NCBI RefSeq assembly: GCF_014873145.1
Contig: NZ_JADBEK010000001.1
Location: forward strand, 9,610,001 to 9,674,000
DNA from: Nonomuraea angiospora
GTDB taxonomy: Bacteria > Actinomycetota > Actinomycetes > Streptosporangiales > Streptosporangiaceae
Direction: 5' to 3'
DNA length: 64,000 nucleotides
The stretch's first letter is position 1; each line of letters starts with the position of its first letter. Below the pieces are notes generated by a model. It had not been told where the DNA came from. It worked only from the letters and a program-made list of their open reading frames with translations, and ran no database searches. The position numbers and the translations under genes are program-made. Shown here piece by piece: positions 35,526 to 44,425 of the stretch.

Positions 35526-37490
35526 ATGGGCAAGTACGACGGCATGGATCCCAAGCTGGTCCGTGACCTGCTGACCGAGGTGAAACACGCGGCCACGCAG
35601 ATGCGTACGGTCGAGGACCAGGTCAGGGCCGCCATGCACCGCGCCGGGCTGTCCACCCAGACCACCCACCGCCCGGTACAGGTCGCGGAGTCCGTCGACG
35701 CGATGGTCAAGGACGTCAACGTCCGGCTCGGGGTGCTGGAGAAGCGCGTCGAACCGCCTCGGATGGGGGCGGGGGCTACTGAGGACGACGATCCCAAGCA
35801 GGTGCGAGGGGATCGGGACAAGTACGACAACCCCCGGGCCGACGAGCCACCGTCGAAGGGCGACGACACGAAGCCGGATTCCGACGGCAAGACCGGCGCT
35901 GATGGGAAGTCGGACTCGGACGGTAAGACGGGTGCTGATGGGAAGTCGGACTCGGACGGTAAGACGGGTGCTGATGGGAAGTCGGACTCGGACGGTAAGA
36001 CGGGTGCTGACGGGAAGTCGGACTCCGACGGTAAGACGGGCGCTGATGGGAAGTCGGACTCCGACGGTAAGACGGGCGCTGACGGTAAGACGGGCGCTGA
36101 CGGGAAGGCTGACGGTAAGACGGGCGCTGACGGGAAGTCGGACTCCGATGCCGATGGGAAGAGCTGCGATGGTGCCAAGGACACCGGGACCGGCCAGGAC
36201 ACCGGAAGCGATGGCAAGACCGGTGATCAGCCCGTTGACCAGCCCAAGGACGACGATGTGGGCAGCAGGCGCGATCACGGCGCCGAGTCGGACGGCGGTG
36301 CGGTCAACACCCCCGCCAAGGACCAGCAGGACCCGACCAAGCCGCACATCGTTGAAGTGGACGGCGTAAAGGTCCTCCAGATACCCATCGACCCGCCAAC
36401 GGCCGAGCAACTGGAAAACATCCTCGATAACGCCGACAAGGTGCAACCGGCGGAAATGCCGAAGGTTCCCGCCGACAGCACCACCGCCGCGAACGTCAAC
36501 GCCTGGGCGAACGACGGCAGCGACGTGGTCTCCGCCGACACCACTCCGCCCAACCTGGACGCGCTGAAGACGGTGGTGGGACACCACCGGGAGATCCCGC
36601 CGCTGGACATGCCGGGATTAGCGGACACTTCTGGTTACGACACCACCCCCACGGGCACTACCGCCACGGACACCACCCCCACGGACACCACCCCCAGGGG
36701 CGCCGCCACCACCGCAGACGGCACCGCTTCCACCGCAGGCACGAACGACGCCTGCGCCTCCAACGGCACGGACACCACGCCGGGCGCCAAGGACACGACG
36801 CCGGACCAGCCCTCAGGCGGTGACTCAGGCCAGCGGACGGGCGGTGACCAGCCAACGGGTGACCGAGGGACCGGCGACCAAGGCCGAGGAACGGGCGACC
36901 AGGGAACCTACGGCCAAGGCGGCCAGGGCGATCAGGGGACCCGCGATCAGGGTGGCCAAGGGGTGGGCGACCAGCGAGGCCATGGGGCAGGCGCAGGGGA
37001 TCAGGGCGGCCAGGGCACCCGCGATCAGGGCGGTCAAGGGGCCGGTGACCAGCGAGGCCACGGCGCAGGGGGCCATGGTGGTCAGGGTGGTCAAGGGGTG
37101 GGGGAGCAGGGCGGCCAGGGGAGAGGCGATGGTGCGGCGACCGGTGATCAGGGGACGCGGGGTCAAGGGGCGCCCGTTGCCATTCCGCCGACCAACCCCT
37201 CGGTCCAGGTGCAGATCGCATACGGGACGGAAGCCGCCTATCCCACCGGATCCGACATCAACGCCTGGGCGAACGACGGCAGCGACGTCGTCTCCGTGAA
37301 CGCCTCTCCACCCAGCCTGGACGCCCTCCGGATGGTCGTGGAGCACCACCGCGAGATCCAGCCTCTCGACATGCCCTCAGTAGAGGTTCCGCCCGGGGAG
37401 TACGGCAAGGGCGAGTGGGCGCCCCGGGACATCCGGCCTGACGGCCCGCCCGGCGACATCGATCCCGGTACGCCGGAAAGGAGCGCGTGA
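35526..37490 (+). CDS. Acidic repeat-rich protein with N-terminal helical (ESX-like) segment and two duplicated modules
   Basis: 654 aa, no family recognised. Residues 1-75 are predicted helical (DPKLVRDLLTEVKHAATQMRTVEDQVRAAMHRAG, then a second helix to VLEKRVEP), the size of a WXG100-type hairpin but without a clear W-x-G. 118-215 is a tandem DSDGKTGADGKS repeat. A 40-residue module (NAWANDGSDVVS-PP-LDAL--VV-HHREI-PLDMP) occurs twice, at about 322-362 and 577-617, flanking Thr-rich and Gly/Gln/Asp-rich (GDQGGQG) low-complexity stretches. No signal peptide or membrane helix. GGGAG precedes the ATG. One base overlaps the next gene. Type VII-like export or a cell-wall-spanning role is inference. 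Confidence 0.7.
   Translation: MGKYDGMDPKLVRDLLTEVKHAATQMRTVEDQVRAAMHRAGLSTQTTHRPVQVAESVDAMVKDVNVRLGVLEKRVEPPRMGAGATEDDDPKQVRGDRDKYDNPRADEPPSKGDDTKPDSDGKTGADGKSDSDGKTGADGKSDSDGKTGADGKSDSDGKTGADGKSDSDGKTGADGKSDSDGKTGADGKTGADGKADGKTGADGKSDSDADGKSCDGAKDTGTGQDTGSDGKTGDQPVDQPKDDDVGSRRDHGAESDGGAVNTPAKDQQDPTKPHIVEVDGVKVLQIPIDPPTAEQLENILDNADKVQPAEMPKVPADSTTAANVNAWANDGSDVVSADTTPPNLDALKTVVGHHREIPPLDMPGLADTSGYDTTPTGTTATDTTPTDTTPRGAATTADGTASTAGTNDACASNGTDTTPGAKDTTPDQPSGGDSGQRTGGDQPTGDRGTGDQGRGTGDQGTYGQGGQGDQGTRDQGGQGVGDQRGHGAGAGDQGGQGTRDQGGQGAGDQRGHGAGGHGGQGGQGVGEQGGQGRGDGAATGDQGTRGQGAPVAIPPTNPSVQVQIAYGTEAAYPTGSDINAWANDGSDVVSVNASPPSLDALRMVVEHHREIQPLDMPSVEVPPGEYGKGEWAPRDIRPDGPPGDIDPGTPERSA
35880..36165 (+). 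repeat. 36-bp in-frame tandem repeat encoding DSDGKTGADGKS
   Basis: Five near-identical 36-base units, then shortened 18-base variants (GADGKT). Individual units differ mainly at third positions (GGTGCT/GGCGCT, TCGGAC/TCCGAC), so selection or gene conversion has kept the protein sequence. Copy number is likely to vary between strains. Confidence 0.9.
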
Positions 37491-37864
37491 TGTACGTCGA
37501 CCCGCCGGCGCCCAGGCCCAGAGAGCGTGACGAGACCCCTCCGGCCGCCCCCTCAGGGCCCCTGGACAGCCCTCAGAGGGCCTGGGAGTTCAACCCTGAC
37601 TACCAGCGCCTCGTACTGGCCTGGAACACCGTCCTGCCCCAGCTGGAGACGCTCAGGATGGCACTCGACAAGGCGTACAGCCTGGCCAAGAGCCCTCAGA
37701 CGTGGGATGCCCCGGTGGGCGAGCGCTATGTCCAGGACATCCGCGAATGGCGCACCAGGCTGGCCGTCTATCGCCACTCCGTGCTGACCGCCATCAGCGA
37801 CGAGGCGGCGGACACGCCCAGGTGGATCCCCACGACAGCCAACGCGCCACATGCGTTCCAGTAG
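37490..37864 (+). CDS. Small WXG100-like helical protein, partner of the repeat protein
   Basis: 124 aa from ATG 37490 (AGGAG six bases before; TGATG overlap with the previous gene). Residues 35-110 fit a helix-turn-helix of about 75 residues: YQRLVLAWNTVLPQLETLRMALDKAYSLAKSPQTWDAPVGERYVQDIREWRTRLAVYRHSVLTAI. The turn SPQTWDAPVGERY replaces the classical W-x-G, and both arms carry Trp at heptad-like spacing. This is what WXG100/ESX substrates look like, though the family call is inference. Coupling to the repeat protein suggests a heterodimer. No EccC or other secretion gene is in the window. Confidence 0.65.
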   Translation: MYVDPPAPRPRERDETPPAAPSGPLDSPQRAWEFNPDYQRLVLAWNTVLPQLETLRMALDKAYSLAKSPQTWDAPVGERYVQDIREWRTRLAVYRHSVLTAISDEAADTPRWIPTTANAPHAFQ

Positions 37865-38394
37865 CCCGGCTGAGGTCCTTTGAGGGAAGGCGCCAAGAGG
37901 TCCGTTTGAGGCGGCAGTGGAGAAGGTCACTTCTGGCGCAGCAGCGCGAATCCGCCTGCTGGGGGACCGGTGGGAAAAGTGTGGCTTGGGGGAAATGGCG
38001 GGACGACGTCGTTTCAGAGGCGGGCGGCCTCAGCAGCGTGGCCTGAGGGGAGTGGCCGGATGGCGCGAGCTGAGGGAGGCGGTTGAGGCAGCGGCCTGAC
38101 GGCGCAGGCTGGGGGAGGTGCTTGAGGCGGCGGTCTGACGGCGCAGGCTGGGGAGGCGCTTGAGGCAGTGGGCTGATGGCACGCGCTGGCAGCGGCGGTT
38201 GAGGCACCGGCTTGAGGGAGTGGCTTCGGCGGCGGCTCGGAGGGCGCCGGTGGGGAGTGGGGGACGGTGCCCCGTTGACGTAGGCGGGGAGGGGCTGGTT
38301 GAGGGGAGGCGGGGAGGCGGCTGGTTGAGGGGGCGGTGAGCATGGGGAGGGGGTGTGGCTGGGAGAAACGGACATCAGGTCGTACAGTGGGGAA
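37865..38394 (+). other. 530-base gap with degenerate G-rich repeats upstream of glyA
   Basis: From about 38030 to 38240 the plus strand carries imperfect units of roughly 36-40 bases built on TTGAGGCRGCGG-CTGACGGCGCAGGCTGGGG (clear starts near 38084, 38126, 38161, 38199). The strand is strongly G over C. The opposite strand can be read as a proline-rich protein, but its composition follows from the repeats and no ribosome site precedes it. I see no RNA gene. The end of the gap holds the glyA promoter. Confidence 0.55.
38383..38388 (+). promoter_or_regulatory. Candidate -10 for a leaderless glyA transcript
   Basis: TACAGT ends six bases before the glyA ATG (38395). That spacing places the transcription start on the start codon, the arrangement used by leaderless actinobacterial mRNAs. 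GGGGAA between them is too close to act as a ribosome site. Confidence 0.45.
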
Positions 38395-39660
38395 ATGGGT
38401 GGGGAACCCTACTACGGTCCCGACTTCGGGTCGCTGCAGAGGCAGGACCCGGAGGTCGCACAGGTGCTGCTCGACGAGCTGGAGCGGGTGCGCGGCGGGA
38501 TCCAGCTGATCGCGAGCGAGAACTTCACCTCGCCCGCCGTCCTGGCCGCCCTCGGTTCCACCCTCACCAACAAGTACGCCGAGGGCTACCCCGGACGGCG
38601 CTACTACGGCGGCTGCGAGGTGGTGGACCGGGCCGAGCGGCTGGCGATCGAGCGGGCGCGAAAGTTGTTCGGGGCCGAGCACGCCAACGTGCAGCCCCAC
38701 TCCGGCGCCTCCGCGAACCTGGCGGCCTACGCCGCGCTCCTGCAACCCGGCGACACCATGCTGGCCATGGCGCTGGCGCACGGCGGCCATCTCACCCACG
38801 GCTCCAAGGTGAATTTCTCGGGAAGATGGTTCGACGTCGTGTCGTACGGCGTGCGACGCGACACCGAACTCATCGACTACGACGAAGTCCGGGATCTGGC
38901 CCTGCGGCATCAGCCGAAGCTCATCGTGTGCGGCGCCACGGCGTACCCCAGGCTGATCGATTTCGCCGTTTTCCGCGGCATCGCGGACGAGGTGGGCGCG
39001 TGGCTGATGGCCGACGTGGCGCACCCGATCGGGCTGATGGCCGGCGGCGCGATCCCGTCGGCGGTGCCGTACGCGGACGTGGTGACATTCACCACTCACA
39101 AGGCGCTGCGCGGGCCGCGCGGCGGGGCCATCCTGTGCACGGAGGAGCTGGCCGGGAAGATCGACCGGGCGGTGTTCCCGTTCATCCAGGGCGGGCCGCT
39201 GATGCACGTGGTGGCGGCCAAGGCGGTGGCGTTCGCGGAGGCGATGCGCCCCGAGTTCGCCGATTACACCAGGCAGGTGGTCGCGAACGCGCAGGCGCTG
39301 ACGGAGGCGCTGGCCGGGCAGGGGATGCGGCCCGTGTCGGGCGGTACGGACACCCATCTGGCGCTGATCGACCTGCGGGATCTCAACGTGTCGGGCGCCG
39401 AGGCCGAGCGCAGGTGCGCGGCGGCCGGCATCACGCTCAACCGGAACGTGATCCCGTACGATCCCGAGCCCCCGTCGATCACGTCGGGGATCCGCGTCGG
39501 CACGCCGTGCGTGACGACGCAGGGCATGGGGCCCCAGGAATTGAAGGAGGTCGGGACGCTGGTGACCCGGGCGGTGCGACATCCGGCCGGTGCTGCGGAG
39601 GTCCGGGAGAGAGTTTCGGCGCTCCTGGCCATCCATCAGCCATATCTCAGCGAATATTAA
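38395..39660 (+). CDS. glyA: Serine hydroxymethyltransferase, divergent actinobacterial type
   Basis: PLP enzyme interconverting serine and glycine with tetrahydrofolate. 421 aa from ATG 38395. Schiff-base Lys236 in [47 protein letters not shown] and [15 protein letters not shown] are standard. The PLP-ring segment reads [17 protein letters not shown] instead of the usual ADMAHIAGLVAAGxHPS, so this is the divergent copy found beside atp in actinobacteria; a second, canonical glyA may exist elsewhere (inference). Precedes the WecA-like gene by 57 bases. Confidence 0.93.
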   Translation: MGGEPYYGPDFGSLQRQDPEVAQVLLDELERVRGGIQLIASENFTSPAVLAALGSTLTNKYAEGYPGRRYYGGCEVVDRAERLAIERARKLFGAEHANVQPHSGASANLAAYAALLQPGDTMLAMALAHGGHLTHGSKVNFSGRWFDVVSYGVRRDTELIDYDEVRDLALRHQPKLIVCGATAYPRLIDFAVFRGIADEVGAWLMADVAHPIGLMAGGAIPSAVPYADVVTFTTHKALRGPRGGAILCTEELAGKIDRAVFPFIQGGPLMHVVAAKAVAFAEAMRPEFADYTRQVVANAQALTEALAGQGMRPVSGGTDTHLALIDLRDLNVSGAEAERRCAAAGITLNRNVIPYDPEPPSITSGIRVGTPCVTTQGMGPQELKEVGTLVTRAVRHPAGAAEVRERVSALLAIHQPYLSEY

Positions 39661-39717
39661 GCTGGTCTGTGTCGTTTTCCGGTCCCAGTGGGCCGGAGGA
39701 TCCGGGAAACTAGGTCC

Positions 39718-40998
39718 GTGCGCGAATACCTGTTCATGGCGCTCATCGCCGCGGCGGTGACCTATCTGCTGGTCCCGCTGGTGCGCCGCTTCGCCATTCG
39801 CATCGGCGCCATGCCGGAGATTCGCGATCGCGACGTGCACACCACGCCGACGCCCAGGCTGGGCGGCCTGGCCATGTACGGCGGGCTGGTCGTGGGCCTG
39901 CTGCTGGCCGGCCAGCTGACGCATTCGGGCGAGGCCCTGGCCGGCACGGGCGCCAATCCGGTGCCCGCGCTGATCATCGCGGGCGGGCTCATCACGTTCA
40001 CCGGCTTCCTCGACGACTGGTGGGGCATGGACGCCCTCATCAAGCTCGCCGGCCAGATCGCGGCCGCCGGGGTGCTGGTCTTCTTCGACATGCGGCTGAC
40101 CTCGATCCCGCTCCCCGAGAGCTGGGGCGGCTCGACCAGCCTCGACTACACGCTCAGCACGATCATCACCATCCTGGTCGTGGTCGTGACGATCAACGCG
40201 GTCAACTTCGTCGACGGGCTCGACGGCCTGGCCGCCGGGATCGTGTGCATCGCGGGCATGGCCACCTGGGCCTACTCGATCATCATCAGCCAGGACATCA
40301 CCGGCAGCAACATCACCGCGACGGCCGCCATCGCCGCCGTCCTCATCGGCGCCTGCCTGGGCTTCCTGCCGCACAACTTCCACCCGGCGAAGATCTTCAT
40401 GGGCGACACGGGCGCCATGCTGATCGGGCTCGTGCTCGCATCCTCCATCGTCACGGTGACGCCGGTGGACACCTCCGCCATCGTGGAGATGAACAAATTC
40501 CCCGTGCTGCTGCCGCTGCTCGTCCCCGCGGCGGTGCTGGTGCTGCCGCTCATCGACCTGATCACCGCCGTCGTGCGGCGCACGTCGCAGGGCCTGTCGC
40601 CGTTCGCGCCCGACCGCGGTCACCTGCACCACCGGCTGATGGACATCGGCCACTCGCACCGGCGTTCGGTGCTCATCATGTACGCCTGGACGTTCCTGTT
40701 CTCGTTCGGCATCGTCGGAATGTCCAGGGTCGGCGTGCCCGTCCTGCTCTTCCCCGCGGTCATCGTGCTCGCCCTGGCCGTCCTGGTGCTGATGGCCCTG
40801 CCACGCTGGCGGGGCAGGGGCGGGGCGCACGCGGCGCCGCGCGACGACAACCCCGACGACGACGGGCCGCCCACCGGGCCGATGCCGCCGATCCTGCCCC
40901 AAGATCCGCAGGTCAGGAGACAGGCGCCGCCTTCGGACGGCGCCCGCGCGAGCGCCGATGGCAAACCGGTCATTCCCGCCTTTCCGAGCCGTTCTTGA
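39718..40998 (+). CDS. WecA/TagO-type undecaprenyl-phosphate sugar-1-phosphate transferase
   Basis: Membrane enzyme that starts surface glycan synthesis by moving GlcNAc- or similar sugar-1-phosphate from UDP-sugar to undecaprenyl phosphate. 426 aa with about 11 helices. Motifs: DVHTTPTPRLGGLAMYGG, LDDWWGM, VNFVDGLDGLAAG (catalytic Asp), FMGDTGAMLIG and the HxHHR-type loop HLHHRLMDIGHSH that marks WecA/TagO rather than MraY. The C-terminal 75 residues are a Pro/Asp-rich cytoplasmic tail. GTG 39718 gives REYLFMALIAA as the N-terminus. Usually lies next to atpI in actinobacteria. It could prime the polymer built by the glycosyltransferase island (inference). Confidence 0.92.
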   Translation: MREYLFMALIAAAVTYLLVPLVRRFAIRIGAMPEIRDRDVHTTPTPRLGGLAMYGGLVVGLLLAGQLTHSGEALAGTGANPVPALIIAGGLITFTGFLDDWWGMDALIKLAGQIAAAGVLVFFDMRLTSIPLPESWGGSTSLDYTLSTIITILVVVVTINAVNFVDGLDGLAAGIVCIAGMATWAYSIIISQDITGSNITATAAIAAVLIGACLGFLPHNFHPAKIFMGDTGAMLIGLVLASSIVTVTPVDTSAIVEMNKFPVLLPLLVPAAVLVLPLIDLITAVVRRTSQGLSPFAPDRGHLHHRLMDIGHSHRRSVLIMYAWTFLFSFGIVGMSRVGVPVLLFPAVIVLALAVLVLMALPRWRGRGGAHAAPRDDNPDDDGPPTGPMPPILPQDPQVRRQAPPSDGARASADGKPVIPAFPSRS

Positions 40999-41041
40999 TC
41001 GCGAACTAGAAACGGCAGGTAAAAGCGGTCTTCCGTGAGCT

Positions 41042-41057
41042 TGTGATATCTTTCACG
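41042..41057. promoter_or_regulatory. CRP-like binding site upstream of the ATP synthase operon
   Basis: TGTGA-TATCTT-TCACG matches the CRP consensus TGTGA-N6-TCACA at nine of ten fixed positions. It lies 71 bases before atpI. CRP/GlxR-type regulators control respiratory genes in actinobacteria (known for corynebacteria and mycobacteria), which makes this a sensible target. A second small dyad, TCCAGA-N9-TCTGGA, follows at 41067-41087. Confidence 0.55.
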
Positions 41058-41128
41058 AGCAGGGACTCCAGACCTACCGGTTCTGGAGGTAGCAAACGCT
41101 CGCTTGATAATTTATTGATGGAGCACCG

Positions 41129-41551
41129 ATGCAGGCCAACGACGTGCGCGTACTCAAGAGCGCCGCGATTCCGACCTTCGCGGTTGGGGTGGTCGCCGTG
41201 GCTGTGTCGCTCCTGACGATTGGCGGCAAGGGAGCGCTGGGCGCCGCGATCGGCACCTTGCTCGTCGGGGTTTTCTTCAGCATCAGCGTGGTGGCGGTGT
41301 CCTATGCCGCGCGGGTCTCCCCCCAGATGATGGCGATCGCGGCGATGGTCAGCTACCTCGTCAAAGTCGTCGCCATCATGGTCGTGCTGGCCTCGTTCCG
41401 CGACACCACGGTCTGGAACACCCAGGCCTTCGCCTGGACCGTCGTGGTCTGCACCCTTGTCTGGACCGGCTTCGAAGTGCGTGCCTTCATGAAGACCAAG
41501 ATCCTCTACGTCGACCCCGAAGCCGGGGTCCCCCGGAAGGGCGATTCATGA
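41129..41551 (+). CDS. atpI: ATP synthase subunit I (AtpI-like membrane protein)
   Basis: 140 aa with four hydrophobic helices (about 15-32, 38-60, 66-88, 98-118) and a charged C-terminus. First gene of the atp operon with GGAG six bases before the ATG. Sequence conservation of AtpI is low; the call rests on size, topology and position. Family members assist c-ring assembly or Mg2+ supply. The linked protein at 41619 is a second small accessory. Confidence 0.8.
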   Translation: MQANDVRVLKSAAIPTFAVGVVAVAVSLLTIGGKGALGAAIGTLLVGVFFSISVVAVSYAARVSPQMMAIAAMVSYLVKVVAIMVVLASFRDTTVWNTQAFAWTVVVCTLVWTGFEVRAFMKTKILYVDPEAGVPRKGDS

Positions 41552-41599
41552 CGGCAGGTAAAACGGGCGGGGTCCGATATGACTAGTCCTCTACTTGCC

Positions 41600-41608
41600 T
41601 GCTATCGT
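41600..41608 (+). promoter_or_regulatory. Candidate extended -10 upstream of atpZ-atpB
   Basis: TGCTATCGT fits the TGn-TAnnnT extended -10 form, ten bases before the atpZ ATG. An internal promoter could raise the structural subunits relative to atpI. Confidence 0.35.
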
Positions 41609-41618
41609 CAAGGCCGCG

Positions 41619-41834
41619 ATGAGCGCACAGGAACGCCGACCCGAAGAGGACGGTCGCGACTTCGCCGACGCCATGTGGTCAGTCCCGAGCTACTTGATCG
41701 CCGGGATGGCTTTCTATGGAGGCGCCGGCTGGTTGCTGGACCGGTGGTTGGACATGTCCGCGTTCTTCCCCATAGGCATCGTCCTGGGGCTGGTGCTCGG
41801 TGGCTACCTGGCATACCGGAAGTTCGGTCGCTAG
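41619..41834 (+). CDS. AtpZ/AtpI-family small membrane protein
   Basis: 71 aa from ATG 41619 (CAAGG before it). A hydrophilic N-terminus is followed by two helices: SVPSYLIAGMAFYGGAGWLLDRWL and FFPIGIVLGLVLGGYLAYRKFGR, the GxxxDxWL helix hairpin of AtpZ-type accessory proteins. Position between atpI and atpB supports a role in F0 assembly or Mg2+/Ca2+ handling. Earlier in-frame ATG at 41595 is less likely. Confidence 0.8.
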   Translation: MSAQERRPEEDGRDFADAMWSVPSYLIAGMAFYGGAGWLLDRWLDMSAFFPIGIVLGLVLGGYLAYRKFGR

Positions 41835-41907
41835 CCCGTACGGCAGTAGATCGCTTCGCTGAGGAAAACCCTTGTGATCCACACTACGACGTTGAAGGGA
41901 ACGCCGC

Positions 41908-42708
41908 GTGATTGCGCTGACGGTCCTCGCTCCTCCTGAAGACCAGTTCCGGGCCCCATCGCCTGACGAGCTGTTCAACTCCTTTACCCCGATCATTCCC
42001 GGGGTCGACTGGTTCACCAAGCCGGTTCTCCTCGCCATCCTCAGTGCGGTCCTGGTGATCGGCTTCTGCTGGGCGGGCTTCGCCAATCCCAAGATCGTCC
42101 CCAAGGGTCTGCAGAACGTCGCCGAGTACGGCTACATGTTCGTCCGCGACCAGGTCGCCCGGCCCTTCCTGGGCAAGGACGCCGACCGGTGGATGGGCCT
42201 GCTGCTGACGCTGTTCTTCCTGGTCCTCGTCTGGAACCTCATGGGCGTCGTCCCGGTGCTGCAGTTCCCGGTGGCCTCGCACATCGCCTTCCCGGCCGTC
42301 CTCGCGGGCTCGATCTACGTGCTCAAGGTCTACCTCGGCATGAAGCACCAGGGCCCGATCGGCTACTTCAAGAACATGATGTTCCCGCCGGGACTGCCCA
42401 AGCCGATCTACCTGCTGCTCTCGCCGATCGAGTTCCTGTCGAACCTGATCATCGCGCCGTTCACGCACGCGGTCCGACTCTTCGCGAACATGTTCGCCGG
42501 TCACATGCTGCTGGCGTTCTTCAGCATGGTCGGCTTCTGGTTCCTGTTCGAGAAGCTGACGCCGCTCGGCGCCGGGGTGGGCGTGATCGGCGTGGTGATG
42601 ACCATCATCTTCACGGCCTTCGAGATGTTCATCCAGTTCCTGCAGGCATTCCTCTTCGCGATGCTGGCCTCGATGTACATCGGCAACGCGCTGCACCCAG
42701 ATCACTGA
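41908..42708 (+). CDS. atpB: ATP synthase F0 subunit a
   Basis: Proton-channel subunit, 266 aa from GTG 41908 with GAAGGGAA upstream. Five to six helices; the essential Arg lies in FTHAVRLFANMFAGHMLL, next to the c-ring. Other conserved stretches are LVWNLMGVVPVL and FIQFLQAFLFAMLASMYIGNAL. Followed by atpE after 71 bases, a normal gap that lets c-subunit translation be boosted. Confidence 0.98.
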   Translation: MIALTVLAPPEDQFRAPSPDELFNSFTPIIPGVDWFTKPVLLAILSAVLVIGFCWAGFANPKIVPKGLQNVAEYGYMFVRDQVARPFLGKDADRWMGLLLTLFFLVLVWNLMGVVPVLQFPVASHIAFPAVLAGSIYVLKVYLGMKHQGPIGYFKNMMFPPGLPKPIYLLLSPIEFLSNLIIAPFTHAVRLFANMFAGHMLLAFFSMVGFWFLFEKLTPLGAGVGVIGVVMTIIFTAFEMFIQFLQAFLFAMLASMYIGNALHPDH

Positions 42709-42767
42709 GATCCACGTACCGGAATATCCATGACCGGTGAGACTCCGCTTCACCGGCCGTCCAGTAA

Positions 42768-43010
<243 letters not shown>

Positions 43011-43044
43011 GACCAGAAGAATTCCCTGACGAAAGGCTGCAACC

Positions 43045-43593
43045 ATGACTAAGGCAGCTACGCTCCTCGCGGCGGAGGAAGGCGCTAACCCGCTCCTTCC
43101 GCACACTTTCGAGCTCGTCGTCGGTATCTTCTCGTTCCTCGTCGTCCTCGTTGTCGTCGGCAAGATCCTCGTCCCGCGCATTCAGAAGACGCTGGCCGAG
43201 CGGACCGACGCCATCGAGGGTGGCATCAAGAGGGCCGAGGAGGCCCAGGCCGAGGCGCAGGCCCTGCAGCAGCAGTACCGCGACCAACTGGCCGAGGCCA
43301 GGCACGAGGCGGCCCGGCTGCGCGAGGAGGCTCGCGAGCAGGCCGCGCAGATCAAGGTCGAGCTCCGCGAGGAGGCGCAGGCCGAGGCCCGCCGCCTCGT
43401 CGAGGCGGCGCACGCGCAGATCGAGGCGGACCGCCAGGCGGCCTTCGCCCAGCTCCGCACCGAGATCGGCCGTCTGTCGACCGAGCTGGCCGGCCGCATC
43501 GTCGGCGAGTCCCTCGAGGACGAGGTCCGCCAGAGCCGCATCGTCGACCGGTTCCTCGACGAGCTCGAGTCCACGCCGCAGGCGGTGCGCTAA
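43045..43593 (+). CDS. atpF: ATP synthase F0 subunit b
   Basis: Peripheral stalk, 182 aa. N-terminal helix 22-42 (FELVVGIFSFLVVLVVVGKIL), then a long Glu/Ala/Arg coiled coil (RAEEAQAEAQALQQQYRDQLAEARHEAARLREEAREQAAQ) and a delta-binding end. The stop overlaps the atpH start (TAATG). Confidence 0.97.
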   Translation: MTKAATLLAAEEGANPLLPHTFELVVGIFSFLVVLVVVGKILVPRIQKTLAERTDAIEGGIKRAEEAQAEAQALQQQYRDQLAEARHEAARLREEAREQAAQIKVELREEAQAEARRLVEAAHAQIEADRQAAFAQLRTEIGRLSTELAGRIVGESLEDEVRQSRIVDRFLDELESTPQAVR

Positions 43594-44402
43594 TGAGAGG
43601 TCTGAGCAGGACGTCGCTGGCAGAGGTCGAAGAGCGGTTCAACGCGGTCGCCGGTAGTGCCGACCTCGGTGCGCTCTCCGACGAGCTGTTCGCGATCGCG
43701 GATCTGCTCGACCGCGAACACGGCCTGCGCCGGGCGCTGTCCGACCCGGCCAGGCCGGGCGAGCAGAAGGCGGCCACCGTGCGCGCGCTGCTCGCGGGCA
43801 AGGTCAGCGAGGCCGCGATCGCCACGACCGAGGCCGCGGTCTCGGTCCGGTGGTCGCGGGCCGGTGACCTGGCCGACGCGATCGAGCGGCTCGGCGTCGT
43901 CGCCGCGGCCGCGGAGGCGGAGAGCCAGTCCAGGCTCGACGACGTGGAGGACGAGCTCTTCCGCTTCGGCCGCATCGTCGCCGCCAACCCCGACCTGCGT
44001 CGCGCGCTCGCCGACCAGGCCGCTCCGGAGGCGGGCAAGGAGCAGCTGCTCGGCGACCTGATCGGCCGGAAGGTCGCGCCGACCAGCCTGCGCCTGCTCA
44101 AGCAGGTCGCAGTGCATCCGCGTGGGCGTAGCCTGGAGTCGGGCCTGGAGGAGTTCATCCAGCTCGTGGCCCAGCAGCGCCAGCGCCTCGTGGCGGTGGT
44201 GCGTAGCGCGGTCGAGCTGACCGAGGCGCAGAAGCAGCGCCTCACGGCGTGGTTGAGCGCCTCCTACGGCCGTGACGTGCACCTGAACGTCGAGGTGGAC
44301 AAGCGAGTGCTCGGTGGGTTCTCGGTCCGCATCGGCGACGAGATCATCGACACCACCATTGTGGGACGAATCGAAGAAGTCCGCCGCCGGTTGGCCGGCT
44401 AG
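43593..44402 (+). CDS. atpH: ATP synthase F1 subunit delta
   Basis: Links F1 to the stalk. 269 aa, longer than the roughly 175 of E. coli; the actinobacterial form has an N-terminal extension. OSCP-like helices and the C-terminal pattern VRSAVELTEAQKQRLTAWLSASYGRDVHLNVEVDKRVLGGFSVRIGDEIIDTTI are clear. The ATG overlaps the atpF stop. Confidence 0.97.
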   Translation: MRGLSRTSLAEVEERFNAVAGSADLGALSDELFAIADLLDREHGLRRALSDPARPGEQKAATVRALLAGKVSEAAIATTEAAVSVRWSRAGDLADAIERLGVVAAAAEAESQSRLDDVEDELFRFGRIVAANPDLRRALADQAAPEAGKEQLLGDLIGRKVAPTSLRLLKQVAVHPRGRSLESGLEEFIQLVAQQRQRLVAVVRSAVELTEAQKQRLTAWLSASYGRDVHLNVEVDKRVLGGFSVRIGDEIIDTTIVGRIEEVRRRLAG

Positions 44403-44425
44403 GCGAATAGGGAGACAGAGTAGAG

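Noticed and set aside
35880..36165. CRISPR-like array
   Set aside because: Units are contiguous with no spacers and are in frame with a long gene.
37794..38375. Proline-rich 193-residue frame on the minus strand
   Set aside because: Composition follows from the G-rich repeats; no start signal; it overlaps the WXG-like gene and runs up to the glyA promoter. Kept only as a test in the findings.
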